A DNA stretch of 64,000 bases from Prorocentrum cordatum (lineage: Eukaryota; Sar; Dinophyceae; Prorocentrales; Prorocentraceae). The first letter of the stretch is position 1. Every line of letters starts with the position of its first letter. The stretch covers positions 142,501 to 206,500 of the forward strand of contig CAUYUJ010011492.1 in assembly GCA_963575745.1 (NCBI GenBank). The letters run 5' to 3'. The notes beneath the pieces are model-generated. The model saw nothing but the letters and a program-made list of their open reading frames with translations, had not been told where the DNA came from and did no database searches. Of the stretch, positions 32,194 through 43,895 are shown piece by piece. Made by a program: the position numbers and the translations under genes.

Positions 32194-32837
32194 CTCAATG
32201 ACTCATCATTCCATTCAAGGTGAAGTTTTCCATCGGCCCTCGCTTTGTCCTGTTTTATTGTTGCGTGCTTGCTCTTCATGTTCGAAGTTGTCATTGTTCA
32301 CGCGAAAGGCTGGACGCAACTGTCTTGATCTGCCGTCCGCAAAGCCACGAGTGGGCATAGACTGCAACGCTAGCATCCAGACCTGCTGCGCTGATTGTCA
32401 TTCAAACTCGCGCGATCGCCGTTCCAAGGAGATGTGCATCATGATGTGTGCAGGAGGCTTACGGCGACAGTGATGAGGACGCACACCTTTTTTCAGCAGC
32501 GTGCTGTTCCTGGTCAGCGCTCGCGACGTGGAGGAGCGCAGCGGGCAGGGATGCGTCAACGGAGAGCGGGATGTTCGCGGAACCTCGCGAGACTGTTGCA
32601 CATCTTTGGATGCAGCCACAGAGTGCCTGCAAGGGGTTCTCTCTGCGGTGTCAGATTCCGAGCACGTTTCATGATACATTCTACAGGATTTTCGCGCAAT
32701 TTGGTCATGGCACCCCAGTGAGGTGTTCCTCGTGGCCAGTCCCTGTCAACTTGCAGGGTCACAGTGCGCTGATTAGTACACTGTCTCACTGTGGTTGTGC
32801 TCGTTTCACTCGTGCTGGCATTCGTCGAGCGCTTCGG
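32194..32837. other. No recognised gene
   Basis: Unique, less GC-rich sequence past the end of the duplication. A + frame from 32448 is open but shows no motif and runs into a GGA tract. Confidence 0.35.
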
Positions 32838-33217
32838 CTCAGGCGGAGGAGGAGGCGGAGGAGGAGGAGGGAGAGGGAAGGAGGAGGAGGAATGGGAGGA
32901 GGAGGCCGATCTCCGGCGTCGACATCCGACGCCGAGGCTCGTGCCCTTGCTGCTACCGCCGGCCGCGCCCTTGCCCGAGCCCCTTCCCGCGCCCTCGAGA
33001 GGGCGGGGAGCCTCCTCCTCGGCGAGGCGACTCGGCCTACCCTCGGACGGCGCCTGCCTCCTCCTCCTCCTCCTCCTCCTCCTCCTCCTCCTCCTCCTCC
33101 TCCTCCCCTCCCCCTCCNNNNNNNNNNNNNNNNNNNNNNNNNNNNNNNNNNNNNNNNNNNNNNNNNNNNNNNNNNNNNNNNNNNNNNNNNNNNNNNNNNN
33201 NNNNNNNNNNNNNNNNN
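32838..33217. other. GGA tract, CTC tract and assembly gap
   Basis: GGA-rich at 32838-32905 and pure CTC repeats at about 33057-33110. Exactly 100 Ns follow (33118-33217), probably a scaffold join where the triplet run broke the assembly. The true length is unknown. Confidence 0.95.
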
Positions 33218-33600
33218 CGCTCCCCTCAGCGTCGCGGCTCCCCCGAAGGGAGCCGCCCGGGGCCTCCCCCACGCATCCTGGTGCGACCCCCCCACATCCC
33301 CCTTTGCACCCCCCCCCCCGGGGGGAACGGATTAAAGGAAAGGGGCTTCCCTTGGAGTAAGCTGCGAGGTGGCGCAGATTGGCTTTCCCCCCGTGTCTGG
33401 GGTGGAGCAGATTGGCTTCCCCCCTGGGTCGCGGCCGCTCCCCTCGCCCGGGGAGAGTCGACCACCCCCCCTCCTGGAGCCGACGTGGCGGCGTCGTTGG
33501 CAGCTCCCCTCCCCCGAGGGGAGCCGACCACTCCTCTTCCCACGCAAGATGACGAGACCAGGATACGTTTTCCACACGCCGACAGGGTCGGCGGATTTCA
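33218..33600. mobile_element. Family K-like segment truncated by the gap
   Basis: Shares GGAAAGGGGCTTCCCTT, the C-rich block and the terminal hairpin CGCCGACAGGGTCGGCGG (ending near 33598) with 25822-26429. The left end is missing. Confidence 0.5.
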
Positions 33601-33879
33601 TTACGTCCCTTGCCCCCCCTGGGCCGCGCACATGCCGCCGGCCATGATTTGTGCCCCTCCCTCTCGGACGCCCCCCTCTTGGCCGCTCCCGATGCAAGGT
33701 GGAAAGCCATGCCAAGAAACACCCTGCCTGCCTCCGAGGTGCCCTGGGATTCTTGGAGTTTCGATGGTTTCGCTATGGCTAGCGTGACGCTCTCACACCA
33801 AGAGTAAATGGACGCCCTGGGGTCTCAGGGTTGGGCTTGTTGTGGAAGGTTTCTTGTAGTCGAGCTCCTGCTGTACTGT

Positions 33880-35560
33880 GCACAGGCCGAGCTGAGTGAA
33901 CAACAAAGGAATCTGAAAGACCCCCCAAGAGGCCCCCAAGAGAGCTCCCCAGGAACACCAGAACTCGGCCCCAAGACGGTTTCCGAGGCCCACGAGAGCG
34001 CTCACACTGCCCAAGGGGCCACAAAAGCGTCCCGAGGGACCTCCAGGGCAGCCCCAAAATGGCACCGAATGGTTCAAAAAGCTCCCAGACGCTCATCACG
34101 CCCTCCATGTAGCCAACGACGATCCCAAGGCGCTCCACGAAAGCTTCCAGACAGCCCGCACAGCTCCTGGAATGCTACAATAGGGTTCCAAGGGACCCCC
34201 GTGGAGGGCCCCAAGAGCCAACCTTGCTTCGTGCTTCCGCCTTTTCGCCTTGCCGACGCTACAATACTGCCCAAGAAACCCAAAAGCTCACCCCCAGACA
34301 GAACCAGAGGCCCCCAACAGAGCGCCCAGATTGCCCACGACGTGCCAAAGACAGCCCACGAGACCTCCAGCACATCCGGAGGAGGCCCCGAGTCGCCAGA
34401 AAATCGTGCGCAGGCGCTCATGCTGGAACTGACGCGGCACGCACCGCACCCCACAAGCGCTCTTCGACGGTTGCCAGGCGCCCTACAGCGCCCCCGAATG
34501 AGCCCTGGAAGCATCAACCTTCGCCCCAAGACGGTTCCAGAAGCCCCACGAGCCTGGTTGAGCCAAAAGGGGGTCAAGCTACGAGGGGGGGGTGCAATAT
34601 ATTTGGGACGTGCAATCATTACATTCCGGGGCGCTTTTGTATTGCCGAATTTTCGCGCGCAATGCATTAGTTGCAATACAATCCAATACAATTCTGGCGG
34701 AGTACATTTGCAACACAATTGCCCCAAATCTGTTGCACCACCCCCTTTCAGCTGGACCCCCTTTTTGGGTCACCCAGACGAGGGCGTCCACGAGACCTCC
34801 AGGACGGCCGGATAAGGCCCCGGGTCGCCAGAAGGTCGTGCCCAGGCGCTCACGGCGACCCCCAACGTGGGCCATGCCACCCCCGAGGCGCGCTCCTCGA
34901 CGGCTTCCGGGCGGCCCACAACGCCCCCCAAATGAGCCCCACCAGAAGCACCAACATTCGCCCCAAGACGGTTTCAAAGGCTCCGAGACCTCCAGGACGA
35001 CCGGAGAAGGGCCCGAGTCGCCAGAAAATCGTGAGCACAGGTGCTCACGGGCCACACCGCCCCCGAGGCGCGCTCCTCGGCGGCTTCCGGGCGGCCCACA
35101 ACGCCCCCCAAACGGGTCCAGGCAGTTCCCAGACGCCCCCCAAGAGCGCCCCAAGAGGCAAGATTTGCTGGTTTGCCAGAGGGTTTTGACAGGTTACTTG
35201 GATTCGCTCCACACGTGCCCCAGAAGCACCAAAGCTCGCCCCAACGCGCTTTCAGGGGCCCCCACAAGGGCGCCCACCCGTTGCCCAAGAGGACCCTAAT
35301 ACACCCAAGAGACTTGCAGGACAGCCCAAAGAGGTACCGAATTGCTAAAGCATAGTTCCCAGAATCTCATCGCTTCCGTTTTTTTCGGCTTGCCGACGGT
35401 TTTTCGTGCTTTCGTGTTGTTTGGCTTGCCGACGCTCCAACAGCCCCAGATGCCCCAGCGCTCGCCCTTACTGGCGCATCAGAAAAGCCCCAGATGCCCC
35501 AAAGCTCGCCCCAAAACGGCTTCAGAGGCCTCCAAGAAAGCGCGAGGTTGACACTAGGAA
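33880..35560. repeat. Degenerate CCCCAAGA-type repeat array
   Basis: Motifs such as GAGGCCCCCAAGAG and CCCCAAGACGGTTTC. 34225-34550 corresponds to 16760-17090, and 34900-34985 is partly repeated at 35060-35120. An AT-richer insert lies at about 34590-34740 (ATTGCAATACAATCCAATAC). No gene. Confidence 0.65.
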
Positions 35561-35805
35561 ACCTTGGGTGTGTCTAGGGGTAACACCCTCCCTTGTTACT
35601 CCTTCCGCCGCCCCTCTTCTTTCATCCCTGCTGCGGCCCGTGCATTCTCATTTCTCCCTCCTCCTTCCCTTCTCGTTCTTCTTTCCCTTCTCTATCCATT
35701 CATCTGTGCGAGGGGTATGGTTGCACTTGTAACCTCCAGCCCAGGTTCCCAGGGTTTTTTGTCGGAGTCCCCGTCCCTACGTTATCCGAATTTCAAAAAA
35801 AAAAT

Positions 35806-35858
35806 CGGCCCTGGCAATCCAGGGAACGAGAATCTCGTTCCCTGGGTTGCCAGGGCCG
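35806..35858. repeat. Near-perfect hairpin without loop
   Basis: CGGCCCTGGCAATCCAGGGA continues to ACGAGA and is mirrored at once by TCTCGTTCCCTGGGTTGCCA, then GGGCCG. The stem is about 26 bp with one or two mismatches. An A run precedes it. Confidence 0.85.
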
Positions 35859-36281
35859 TTCGATTCTTTGCGGTCGATCGCAGTGTATTGTTGAGCATTG
35901 TAATTGTGCTTGTTGATGCTTCGCAGCGGATTCCTTCACACTGTTTTGTTTAGTCCGGGTTCGCACATCAGTACATCTCTTTGCAATTGCTGTGCGAACT
36001 GTGTTTGCTTGGCGTACGTCTGACGGATCAATCCGCGCTTGTGTCGCTTCTGCCGAGAATCCGAGGGAGTACGCGAGAAGCCCAATACGATTTGGCAATT
36101 TGAGGTCCGGGCCTCAAAGAGATTCCTCAGGAGTGAGGATTGAGGCTCAGAGTACAAGGGGGAGGACCTGAAGGCGCGCCCACTCCGTCCCCTGAGGCAC
36201 GGTGGCGGATCCAGGTACCTACGCACCCAGACCTACACGTATGCGCATAAACGTAAATCCATAGAAGCGGGAGGGAGAAAG

Positions 36282-36313
<32 letters not shown>

Positions 36314-36470
36314 CAAACAGTGAGAGAGAGAGAGAGAGACAGACCTTGGGGTGCAGGGCGAGAGAGGCCCCACCAGGGCCTCCCGCCCCCTTCTCCCCCG
36401 TGCGGGCGACAGGTATGGGCCAGTGGTGCGACGAGGATGAGCTCTACTCGTGTGGAGGAGGGATGGAAGT
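35859..36470. other. No recognised gene; GA microsatellite
   Basis: GAGA-rich at 36285-36345. Otherwise unique sequence. Confidence 0.4.
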
Positions 36471-36472
36471 CG

Positions 36473-36680
36473 GGGAAGGAACAATGGCATAACTTTACAA
36501 ACTCGGAGGTCCGCGCGGATTCTCGGATTCGTGCTGGAGCCCCCTGGCGGCGCCTCTGGCGCCGCCCTTGGCGCGCTCCGCACGCCAGGGAGAGGGGGTC
36601 CAGCGCCGATCGGAGAAACCAGCGCGGACCTCCGGTTTTTTGTGTGTGTGTGTTTATGTAATTTCTCGTTCCCTTGGGAA
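36473..36680. mobile_element. Family J element, copy 7
   Basis: GGAAGGAACAATGGCATAAC at the left and TTATGTAATTTCTCGTTCCC at the right, with GGTCCGCGCGGATTCTCGGA and its complement inside. Confidence 0.75.
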
Positions 36681-37115
36681 GGGGGAGGACGGGGAGTGCC
36701 GGTTGGGCGGAAACGATGGAGAGACAATTCGCGGGAGGGCTGCCGGACGAGCACGTTCCATGGGCGACCTCGGGGCAGCGACGGTGGCGCACCCCGCGTT
36801 CCCCCCTATGGAAAAACACCCAATGCCAGATAGTTGTTCTGGCTTGGTCTGTTGTCTCTCGTTCGCATCCTCTCCTTGTCCTTTCTGTCCTCCCTCCTCT
36901 CGAAGGAGGGTATGTTGAAACAATGCGGCTCTTCCGCCTGGCCCAGATCCGCTGGAAACTGGTTTCTGGATCCCTCCAAGGGTGCATCCTGAATTGCTTG
37001 TCAGGGCGGATCCAGCCATGGCGACGAGAAGCCTCCAAGAGACATGAAAAGGACGATCAACCAGGGAGTGCCGCCGCTGTTCGCGACTGGACCTCCGAGT
37101 CTCGTCCCCCCATAC
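36681..37115. other. No recognised gene
   Basis: Unique sequence between J7 and P2. No motif seen. Confidence 0.35.
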
Positions 37116-37281
37116 AGTCGACCCGAGTAGTAAGGATGAGCAACTTTCCCAGATTACCCTTGCATCCTTGCCCCTTCGGCCCATCCCTATCTGGTCAACC
37201 TGGTTCGAAAAACGTCAACATGGCCCTGCAGGGCCCTTACATCTTTACCCCGCATCCTCACTCCATGGGTTGACTGTGCTT
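37116..37281. mobile_element. Family P element, copy 2
   Basis: ACAGTCGACCCGAGTAGTAA at the left, CCATGGGTTGACTGTGC at the right, and CTTGCATCCTTGCCCCTTCG inside. Uninterrupted reference for P1. Confidence 0.7.
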
Positions 37282-37671
37282 CTACGCGCCTCTGCGCGCG
37301 CGGGAGACGGAGGTGACAGGAGGACCACGACACAGATACGGATGCACCTTGTTTCTCTCCCCCCTCCTCCTCCCAGAAGAGGAGGAGAACAGTCAAGGGC
37401 TCCCTCGAGGGCGTGGAGTTGTTCGCGCTGGTGAGCGGCGCGGCGCGCGACGTTGTTCGCGGCGCTCGTTGTTCCTCAGACCCTTCGTCCTCCTCTTCTC
37501 CCCTGGTGGGCGGCGCGGGAACGCGACGTTGTTCGCGTTTCGCGCAGTCTTCGCGCTTCGCGCAGCGCGCAGCGCGACGCTGGGCGCCCTTAAAGGGGGA
37601 AGGCGATGGACCCGCACGACCGCTCGATTCCCAGGAGGAGCCCGGAGGCGAGGAGGGAGGGAGCGCCCCAG

Positions 37672-37773
37672 GTCCGGGTGCGGGGCGGCTCGTTCTCGAC
37701 CAGCCTCCTCAACAGGGTGCTCATCCCGACGCTGCGCTCCACCATCGTGTCCCAGCTCTGCTCCGCCATGGAG
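37672..37773 (+). CDS. Exon 3 of the TULIP/BPI-like gene model
   Basis: Acceptor CGCCCCAG, GC-type donor ATGGAG|GCAGGA, phase 0 at both ends. It encodes SFSTSLLNRVLIPTLRSTIV followed by SQLCSAME. A long amphipathic helix with one Cys is what TULIP barrels have after the Cys-containing strand of exon 2. Joining to exon 4 gives CSAME-EAARVNGTGAL. A GGA tract begins directly after the donor. An upstream ATG at 37606 would also open this frame, so a separate start cannot be ruled out. Confidence 0.45.
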
Positions 37774-37835
37774 GCAGGAGGAGGAGGAGGACGAGGAGGA
37801 GGAGGAGGAGGAGGAGGAGGAGGAGGAGGAGGCCT
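37774..37835. repeat. GGA tract at the 5' end of an intron
   Basis: About 18 GGA triplets directly after the exon 3 donor. Confidence 0.9.
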
Positions 37836-38039
37836 CTTGGGATCTCCAAGAAGAGGCCCGACAGGGGCACCCAGATACACGGTGCTTCTGGTCCAGAGGC
37901 TTGGTCCCAATCTTGTGGATCCTCACATATGCCACGAGACCTTGCCAGAGCACCAGAGTTGTAGGCAGGGTCTTACTATGTGGAAATAAGATCGCCCTCT
38001 CCAGGCTCACTGCTGTAGCCTCTGATGAATCAGGAGGCA

Positions 38040-38660
38040 AACGCCATGATGATGCCAGGTCCGCAGGTGTGGGTGGGCTTTGCGGTGTTGGACGGGTGGG
38101 ACTTGGTGGGATGGGCCTTCGGACCTCTTAGAGCACTGGAAGCAAACTGTCCCAATTTCGGAGCTCGTGGCGGCGACTGAGGCCGCTCAAGCGACGGAAG
38201 AACCCTTGCCGTTTGTCATAGATGCCCAGTCTGTAATGGATGGCATTCGAGCAGGCCCAAAGCGTAAACACTCCGTCAACACAGGTCTGTGGACGTTGTT
38301 TTGGGCCGCGGTGGGTGAGAGGCCCGTCGAGGCCGCATCTTTTCTTTATTTATATATACATTTATAAACTGACGGTCCTAGAGGCCGAGCAGGCAGGCAT
38401 CGACCCGTTCCATTGGCTTGCCAATGTTCTTGCTGACCTTACAGCGAAAGAGGCCGCCCGTTAGGCCCGACTCCCAGGTCAGGATATTGCAAAAATTGTG
38501 CGGATCGACGAGAAGGCGAGGAAGGTGCGCGGGCACCTCTTGGCCGTCGCGACGGCGGTCGTCAAGGCTGCACCCGCCTTGCACGGCGCTTCCTCGCGCC
38601 AGGATTGCCAGCGCGAGGCCAAGGCGCGGGCAGCAGCCATGAGCAGCAGCAGCAGCAACA
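38040..38660 (+). pseudogene. Retroelement RNase H fragment
   Basis: Encodes PISELVAATEAAQATEEPLP (the E of ..AEL..), FVIDAQSVMDGIRAGPK (a catalytic D) and, after a break at about 38335-38370, DPFHWLANVLADLTAKEAA (the final N..AD motif). These are RNase H landmarks of the terminal RNase H in dinoflagellate LINEs. The break is an AT-rich stretch with a frame change. An upstream part near 38070 (VWVGFAVLDGWDLVG) fits the first strand. A Gln/Ser run follows. No reverse transcriptase lies nearby. Confidence 0.6.
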
Positions 38661-38845
38661 GCCTCCCAACACTCGGCCCAGGTGAGTTCCACAGGTCGAG
38701 TTTTCTGCCGCGTCTGCTTGCCGAGGCCAGGGCCTAGCGGGCGCCGAGCCTGGATTTCGAGCCCGCGCGTCGGATACCCGATTGCGTTGCATTCCAGCCA
38801 CAGGGTCAAGGTTTTTGAAGGAGTTTTCTGGTGCGTGGCCCTCGT

Positions 38846-38870
38846 GTGTGTGTGTGTGCGTGTGTGTGTG

Positions 38871-38911
<41 letters not shown>

Positions 38912-39085
38912 GTGTGCGCGCGTGTGTGTGTGTGTGCGCGCGCGCGTGCGTGCGCGCGTGTGCGTGTGTGTGTGTGTGCGTGTGTGTGCGTGCGCGTGCG
39001 TGTGCGCGTGCGTGTGTGCGTGCGTGTGTGTGCGTGTGGGGGGGGGGGGTAAGGTTGATAAAACCGTGTGTGTGTGTGTACCACC
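38846..39085. repeat. TG/CG microsatellite
   Basis: About 200 bp of GTGTGT with GCGC interruptions, then a G run and a further GTGTGT. The Cys/Val and His/Thr frames are by-products. Confidence 0.95.
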
Positions 39086-39194
39086 TCGGTTTTTGGTCTG
39101 TTACTTCTGATGTGCTTGCTTTCCTGTTGATTATGCTTTTCGTCATCTCTAAAGGGATTGCTCAAAGTAGTGGAATGCAGAACGATTCCTGTTG

Positions 39195-39850
39195 TAGCAC
39201 ATTTAAAATGGAGTTCTTTTGTGGGGAATTACAAGGGGATTCTGTTCATGGTGAATTACAAATTGTTTCCTTTTGTGGCGGGTTACAAAAGGATTCCTTT
39301 TGTTGAGGATTACGAAAAGATCCCTTTTGGGGGAGGATTACAAAGAAATTCCCTTTGGTGGAGGAATACAAAGGGATTCCTTTTGTGGAGGATTACAAAT
39401 TGATTTCCTTTGCGTGCTTTCCTGGAAGTGAGCCAGGGGACAAAAGAACAAAGGAAAAAATCAGAAAATCATTGGACATTGAGAAACTTGTAGGTGCCCG
39501 ATGATTTTCCCATGTTTTGAAGCAGCAACATTTTTTATAAAAAAGGCTTCAACAAGAAATTAATTGGAAATTTCCCACACACGGAATCCTATTGTATTCC
39601 TCCACCAAGGGGAATCTTGTTGCAATCCTCCACAAAAGAGATCCTTTTGTAATTCACCACAGAAGGACTCCCTGTTGTAACTCGCTACAAAAAGGAATCA
39701 TCATGTGATCCTCCCACAAAAGAAGTCCTTTTGTAATTCTCCACAAAAGGAATCCTTTTGTAATCTGCCACAAAATAAAACAATGTGCAGTTCACCACAA
39801 AAGGATTCCCTTTTGTAATTCAACAACAAAAGAAATCAATTTGTAATCCG
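39195..39850. repeat. Large inverted repeat made of about 29-bp units
   Basis: The left arm (39195-39425) repeats TTACAAAAGGATTCCTTTTG. The right arm (39585-39850) repeats the complement, CACAAAAGGAATCCTTTTGT. Each unit is itself partly palindromic (AAAAGGATTCCTTTT). A 160-bp unrelated centre separates the arms. Confidence 0.8.
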
Positions 39851-41190
39851 CTAATGTTTGTTTCGGGCCTCCGGAGGCCGGAGAATCGAGATATTAAGGC
39901 TTATAAATCTCTCTGGAACGCGCTTCGGCGTTCACCCGCTGGAAGTAAGAGGGGCGAGGAGGAAGAGACGGAGGTGGAGGCGGAGGAGGAGGAGGAGGAA
40001 GAAGGGTAAAGAGAGGATAATTTATGGAATCTGCTATGGGTGCCTAGCCCCAGGGAGTTATTCCCTTAGTCTGGTGGGCTGTGTTTCCCATTCGATTGTG
40101 CTCTGTGAAGCTCATTATGACAACGCATTGCTCCCAACGCATGCTCGTCATCACCATCGTCATCAGCAGAATCTTGAAACACATACTCATCATCATCATC
40201 GTCATCAGCAGCATCTTAAAACACATGCTCGTCGTTACCATCGTCATGGGCAGCATCTTGAGACACATATTCGTCATCATCATCATCATCGTCACCATCA
40301 TCATCTGGAAACACATACTCGTCATCACCATCATCGTCATCATCAGCATCTTGAAACACATGGTCGTCATCACCATCGTCATCAGCAACATCTTGAAACA
40401 CATGCTGGTCAGCACCATCGTCATCAGCAGCATATTGAAACACATGCTCGTCAACACCATCGTCATCAACAGCATCTTGAAACACATGCTCGTCATCACC
40501 ATCGTCATCAGCAGAGCATTGAAACACATGCTCGTCATCACCATCACCAGCAACATGTTGAAACACATGCTCGTCATCATCATCATCATCGTCAGCAGCA
40601 TATTGAAACACATGTTCGTCATCATTATCATCATCGTCATCAGCAGCATCTTGAAACACATCATCGTCATCATTACCATCGACATCAGCAGCATGTTGAA
40701 ACACATGCTTGTCATCATCATCGTCATCATCAGCATCTTGAAACACATGCTCGTCATCACCATCGTCATCAGCAGCATCTTGAAACAAATGCTCGTCATC
40801 ACCATCGTCATCAGCATCATCTTGAAACACATGCTCGTCATCACCATCGTCATCAGCAGCATTTTGAAACAAATGCTCGTCATCACCATCGTCATCAGCA
40901 GCATCTTGAAACACATGCTCGTCATCACCATCGTCATCAGCAGCATCTTGAAACACATGCTCGTCATCACCATCGTCATCAGCAACATCTTGAAACAAAT
41001 GCTTGTCATCATCATCGTCATCATCAGCAACCTGAAACACATACTCGTCATCACCATCGTCATCGGCAACATCTTGGAACACGTACTTGTCATCACCATC
41101 GTCACCATCAGCATATTGAAACACATACTTGTCACCATCATCGTCTTCGTGATACCACCGTCGTTATCAGCAGCATCTTGAAACACGCGC
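39840..41190. repeat. Leader plus 42-bp array, long copy
   Basis: A 270-bp leader (GTTTCGGGCCTCCGGAGGCC, GGAACGCGCTTCGGCG, GGAAGAGACGGAGGTGGAGG) is followed from about 40140 by about 25 units of 42 bp (CATCTTGAAACACATGCTCG then TCATCACCATCGTCATCAGC). At least four frames stay open across the array. Confidence 0.9.
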
Positions 41191-41330
41191 TTATCGCCGC
41201 AATGGCCTTCGGAATCCCTTGCGAAGCATAATCGTTATCAACATTGTCATAACCTGCCAGCAGATTCTATTTGTAGTTAATCACACAAGGATTTGTGTTG
41301 TTACCCGCTGCAAAACAACTAATCCGGTAA

Positions 41331-42005
41331 TTCGCTCATGTTTGCTTCGGGCCTCCGGATGCAGGAGAATCGAGGGATTAAGGCTTAAGATGTCCCTCTG
41401 GAACGCGCTTCGGCGCTCACCCACTGGAAGTAAGAGGGATGAGGAGGAAGAGACGGAGGTGGAGGCGGAGGAGGAGGAGGAAGAGGAGGAAAGAGAGGAG
41501 GACTTATGGAACCCGCTATGGGTGCTCAGACCCAGGGGGTTATTCCTTTAGTCTGGTGGACTGTGTTTCCCGATGGTGCCCTGTGAGGCCCATTATGATA
41601 ATGGATTACCCCCAACGCATACCAGAAGATTCGTAACTCTCATTTCTGGTGCTCGCGACCTGCCCCTGACTGGGGATGATCTTGGGGATCCCAGGGTTAT
41701 GTAGAAACCGCCATCTCCGAGGATAGGGCGGGGGCACGACAGGAAAGGGCAGCATCTTGAAACACATACTCGTCATCACCATCGTCATCAGCAGCACCTT
41801 GAAACACGCACTTGTCATCACCATCGTCATCAGCAGCATCTGGAAACACATACTCGTCATCATCATCGTCATCACCAGCATCTTGACACACATACTCGTC
41901 ATCATCATCGCCACCAGCAGCATCTTGAAACACATACTTGTCATCACCATCCTCATCAGCAGCATCTTGAAACACATACTCGTCATCATCATCATCATCA
42001 TATGT
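41331..42005. repeat. Leader plus 42-bp array, short copy
   Basis: Same leader as 39840-40110, then unrelated sequence (41625-41745) and about six 42-bp units (41755-42000). The whole block is a direct duplication with a shorter array. Confidence 0.85.
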
Positions 42006-42591
42006 GTGTTGTCCATATGGGAAGATATCAAGTGAAGTTCTCAACTCGGGTACTCTCTTCCGTAGCTGGTTTGAGGCTCGATCACCTTCCTGCTATCGAG
42101 TACTGCCATAATCGCACGATCGTCGTCGCAGTCGCCATGTTGATGGATTCGACGCACGGATTGTTTGCCACCAGATCGCACATCTCTGGGGATGCTTGGG
42201 TCGCGACAGCGATGATATGATAACGCACTGTGTGATAGTATGAAAACACGCATGTACACGCGCGCACAACTTTGTCAACTGATGCCGATGATGATGATGC
42301 TAGTGACGGCGATGCAACGCAGCAAAACGAAGTTGTACGCACACGCGGTTTTATCAACTCCACGGGGGGGGGGCGCCGCCAGCTTTCAGAACCTCGGCGC
42401 TGTGTGCAGGCCAGAGACCATCACCAACGGTGGAAGGCGTCTCGTGAATTTCCTCGAGGATGGGGATCGCTCCGACGGGCGTCGAAGCGCGGGCCCAATC
42501 AGATGACCTGAGGCCACCCAGGCTCATTTTTGGAGCGGCATCAGTGCCGCGCGGCCCGAGTCAGAGGAAATGGCCGTTCAGTTAGGTAGGA
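42006..42591. other. No recognised gene
   Basis: Unique sequence. Short frames on both strands without a motif. Confidence 0.35.
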
Positions 42592-43130
42592 GGTATGAGG
42601 AGGAGGAGGAGGAGGAGGAGGAGGAGGAGGAGGAGGAGGAGGAGGAGGGAGAGGAGGAGGAGGGGAGGAGGAGGGAGGAGGAGGAGGGGGGGGGAAAAGG
42701 AGGAGGGGGGGAAGGAGGAGGAGGCGGAGGAGGAGGGAGGAGGAGGAGGAGGAGGAGGAGGAGGAGGAGGAGGAGGAGGAGGAGGAGGAGGAGGAGGAGG
42801 AGGGGGAGGAGGAGGAGGGGAGGAGGAGGAGGAGGAGGAGGAGGAGGAGGAGGGGGAGGAGGAGGAGGAGGAGGAGGAGGAGGAGGAGGGGAGGAGGAGG
42901 AGGAGGAGGGAGGAGGAGAGGAGGAGGAGGAGGGAGGAGGAGGAGGAGGAGGAGGAGGAGGAGGAGGAGGAGGAGGAGGAGGAGGAGGAGGAGAGGAGGA
43001 GGAGGAGGAGGAGGAGGAGGAGGAGGAGGAGGTGGAGGAGGAGGAGGAGGAGGAGGAGGAGGGGGTGGGGGCGGAGGCGGAGGCGGGGCGGAGGGAAGGG
43101 GGAGGGAACGGGGGAGGAAAACGGGGGGGG
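42592..43130. repeat. Long GGA tract
   Basis: About 540 bp of GGA repeats with few interruptions, opening very long Glu, Gly and Arg frames forward and Pro, Ser and Leu frames in reverse. None is a gene. Confidence 0.95.
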
Positions 43131-43291
43131 GGGAGCAGGGAACCCTGCGCGCGCGGGGGGTCGGCGTGCGAGGCGCGCGGGCCCTCTGCTTTGGGTGCCC
43201 AGAGGGTTGTTCCAAGGAATCAGCGGGGGGGGGGGGGGCGCCTCGCAGGCCTCCAAGCCCCCCCCGAGAAGCAAAAACTGCTCACTGGGAC

Positions 43292-43767
43292 CGTTTGTTT
43301 GTTTATTGTTTTGCCGATCGGCGCGGGCCCTCGCCCCAGCCCCCGCCCCCCGCGGAGTAGATGTTCCCAGGCGCTTGTTTCAGGCAAGCGGGCCCCCCCC
43401 TCCTCAGGTGATCGCCAACATGGATCAATTGGGGCGTGGATTAGCGACGGGTCCCGTTTTCGTAGGGAAAAGTGGATTCCCGCCGCCGAGTGAGGCGGCG
43501 CCGGCCGCGTTATCGGGGGAAGGCGCCTCCTCCGATCCGTGGATTATGCGACCGCGCGCCAAATCCATGGATCAATCCATGTTTGCGCGCCCCCGACCCC
43601 CCCCGTTGAGTAGATTTTTGCTGTTTCGGGCGCCTGTTTCAGGCAGGTGGGGCTTCCCCCGCAGGACGTTGCGTTGCAAACAAAGTCGCAATGAGCAGAG
43701 GTCCGGAGCCAGACCCCCCCCCTTTCCGTCCAATGTCGAAACGCCGAATAAAAAAAAAAAAAAACGC
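43292..43767. mobile_element. Family B element, copy 3, with nested D1
   Basis: GCCGATCGGCGCGGGCCCTC at the left and GTCGAAACGCCGAATAAAA at the right. A family D element interrupts it at 43408-43598, and the GGAGTAGAT...CGCCTGTTTCAGGCA block appears on both sides of it. It ends in an A run. Confidence 0.75.
43408..43598. mobile_element. Family D element, copy 1
   Basis: GATCGCCAACATGGATCAAT at the left and AATCCATGTTTGCGCGCCCC at the right are inverted. Inside are GGATTAGCGACGGGTCCCGT and CCGATCCGTGGATT. Other copies are at 46104-46284 and 51624-51803. Confidence 0.75.
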
Positions 43768-43895
43768 GCACGGGCAAATGCTCCCCGCAAGGTTACAAGG
43801 ACGCCGCGTGGAATTCCAGGCCCGTTTGAGAAGGCCCCCGCTTGGCTAGATGGACGCCCCCCCCCGTCCGCCGCTCTCCGCGCGCGTTGCCACAG

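Noticed and set aside
34040-34062. Reverse spliced-leader-like match near CCCAAAATGGCACCG
   Set aside because: Only the core matches, and similar CCCCAAAATG strings arise from the surrounding degenerate repeat.
38782-39306. Cys/Val-rich and His/Thr-rich frames
   Set aside because: By-products of the GT microsatellite.
39858-41231. 457-residue His-rich repeat protein, possibly metal-binding
   Set aside because: The 42-bp unit keeps four or more frames open at once. There is no codon preference for one frame, and the leader is duplicated as DNA at 41331 with a different array length.
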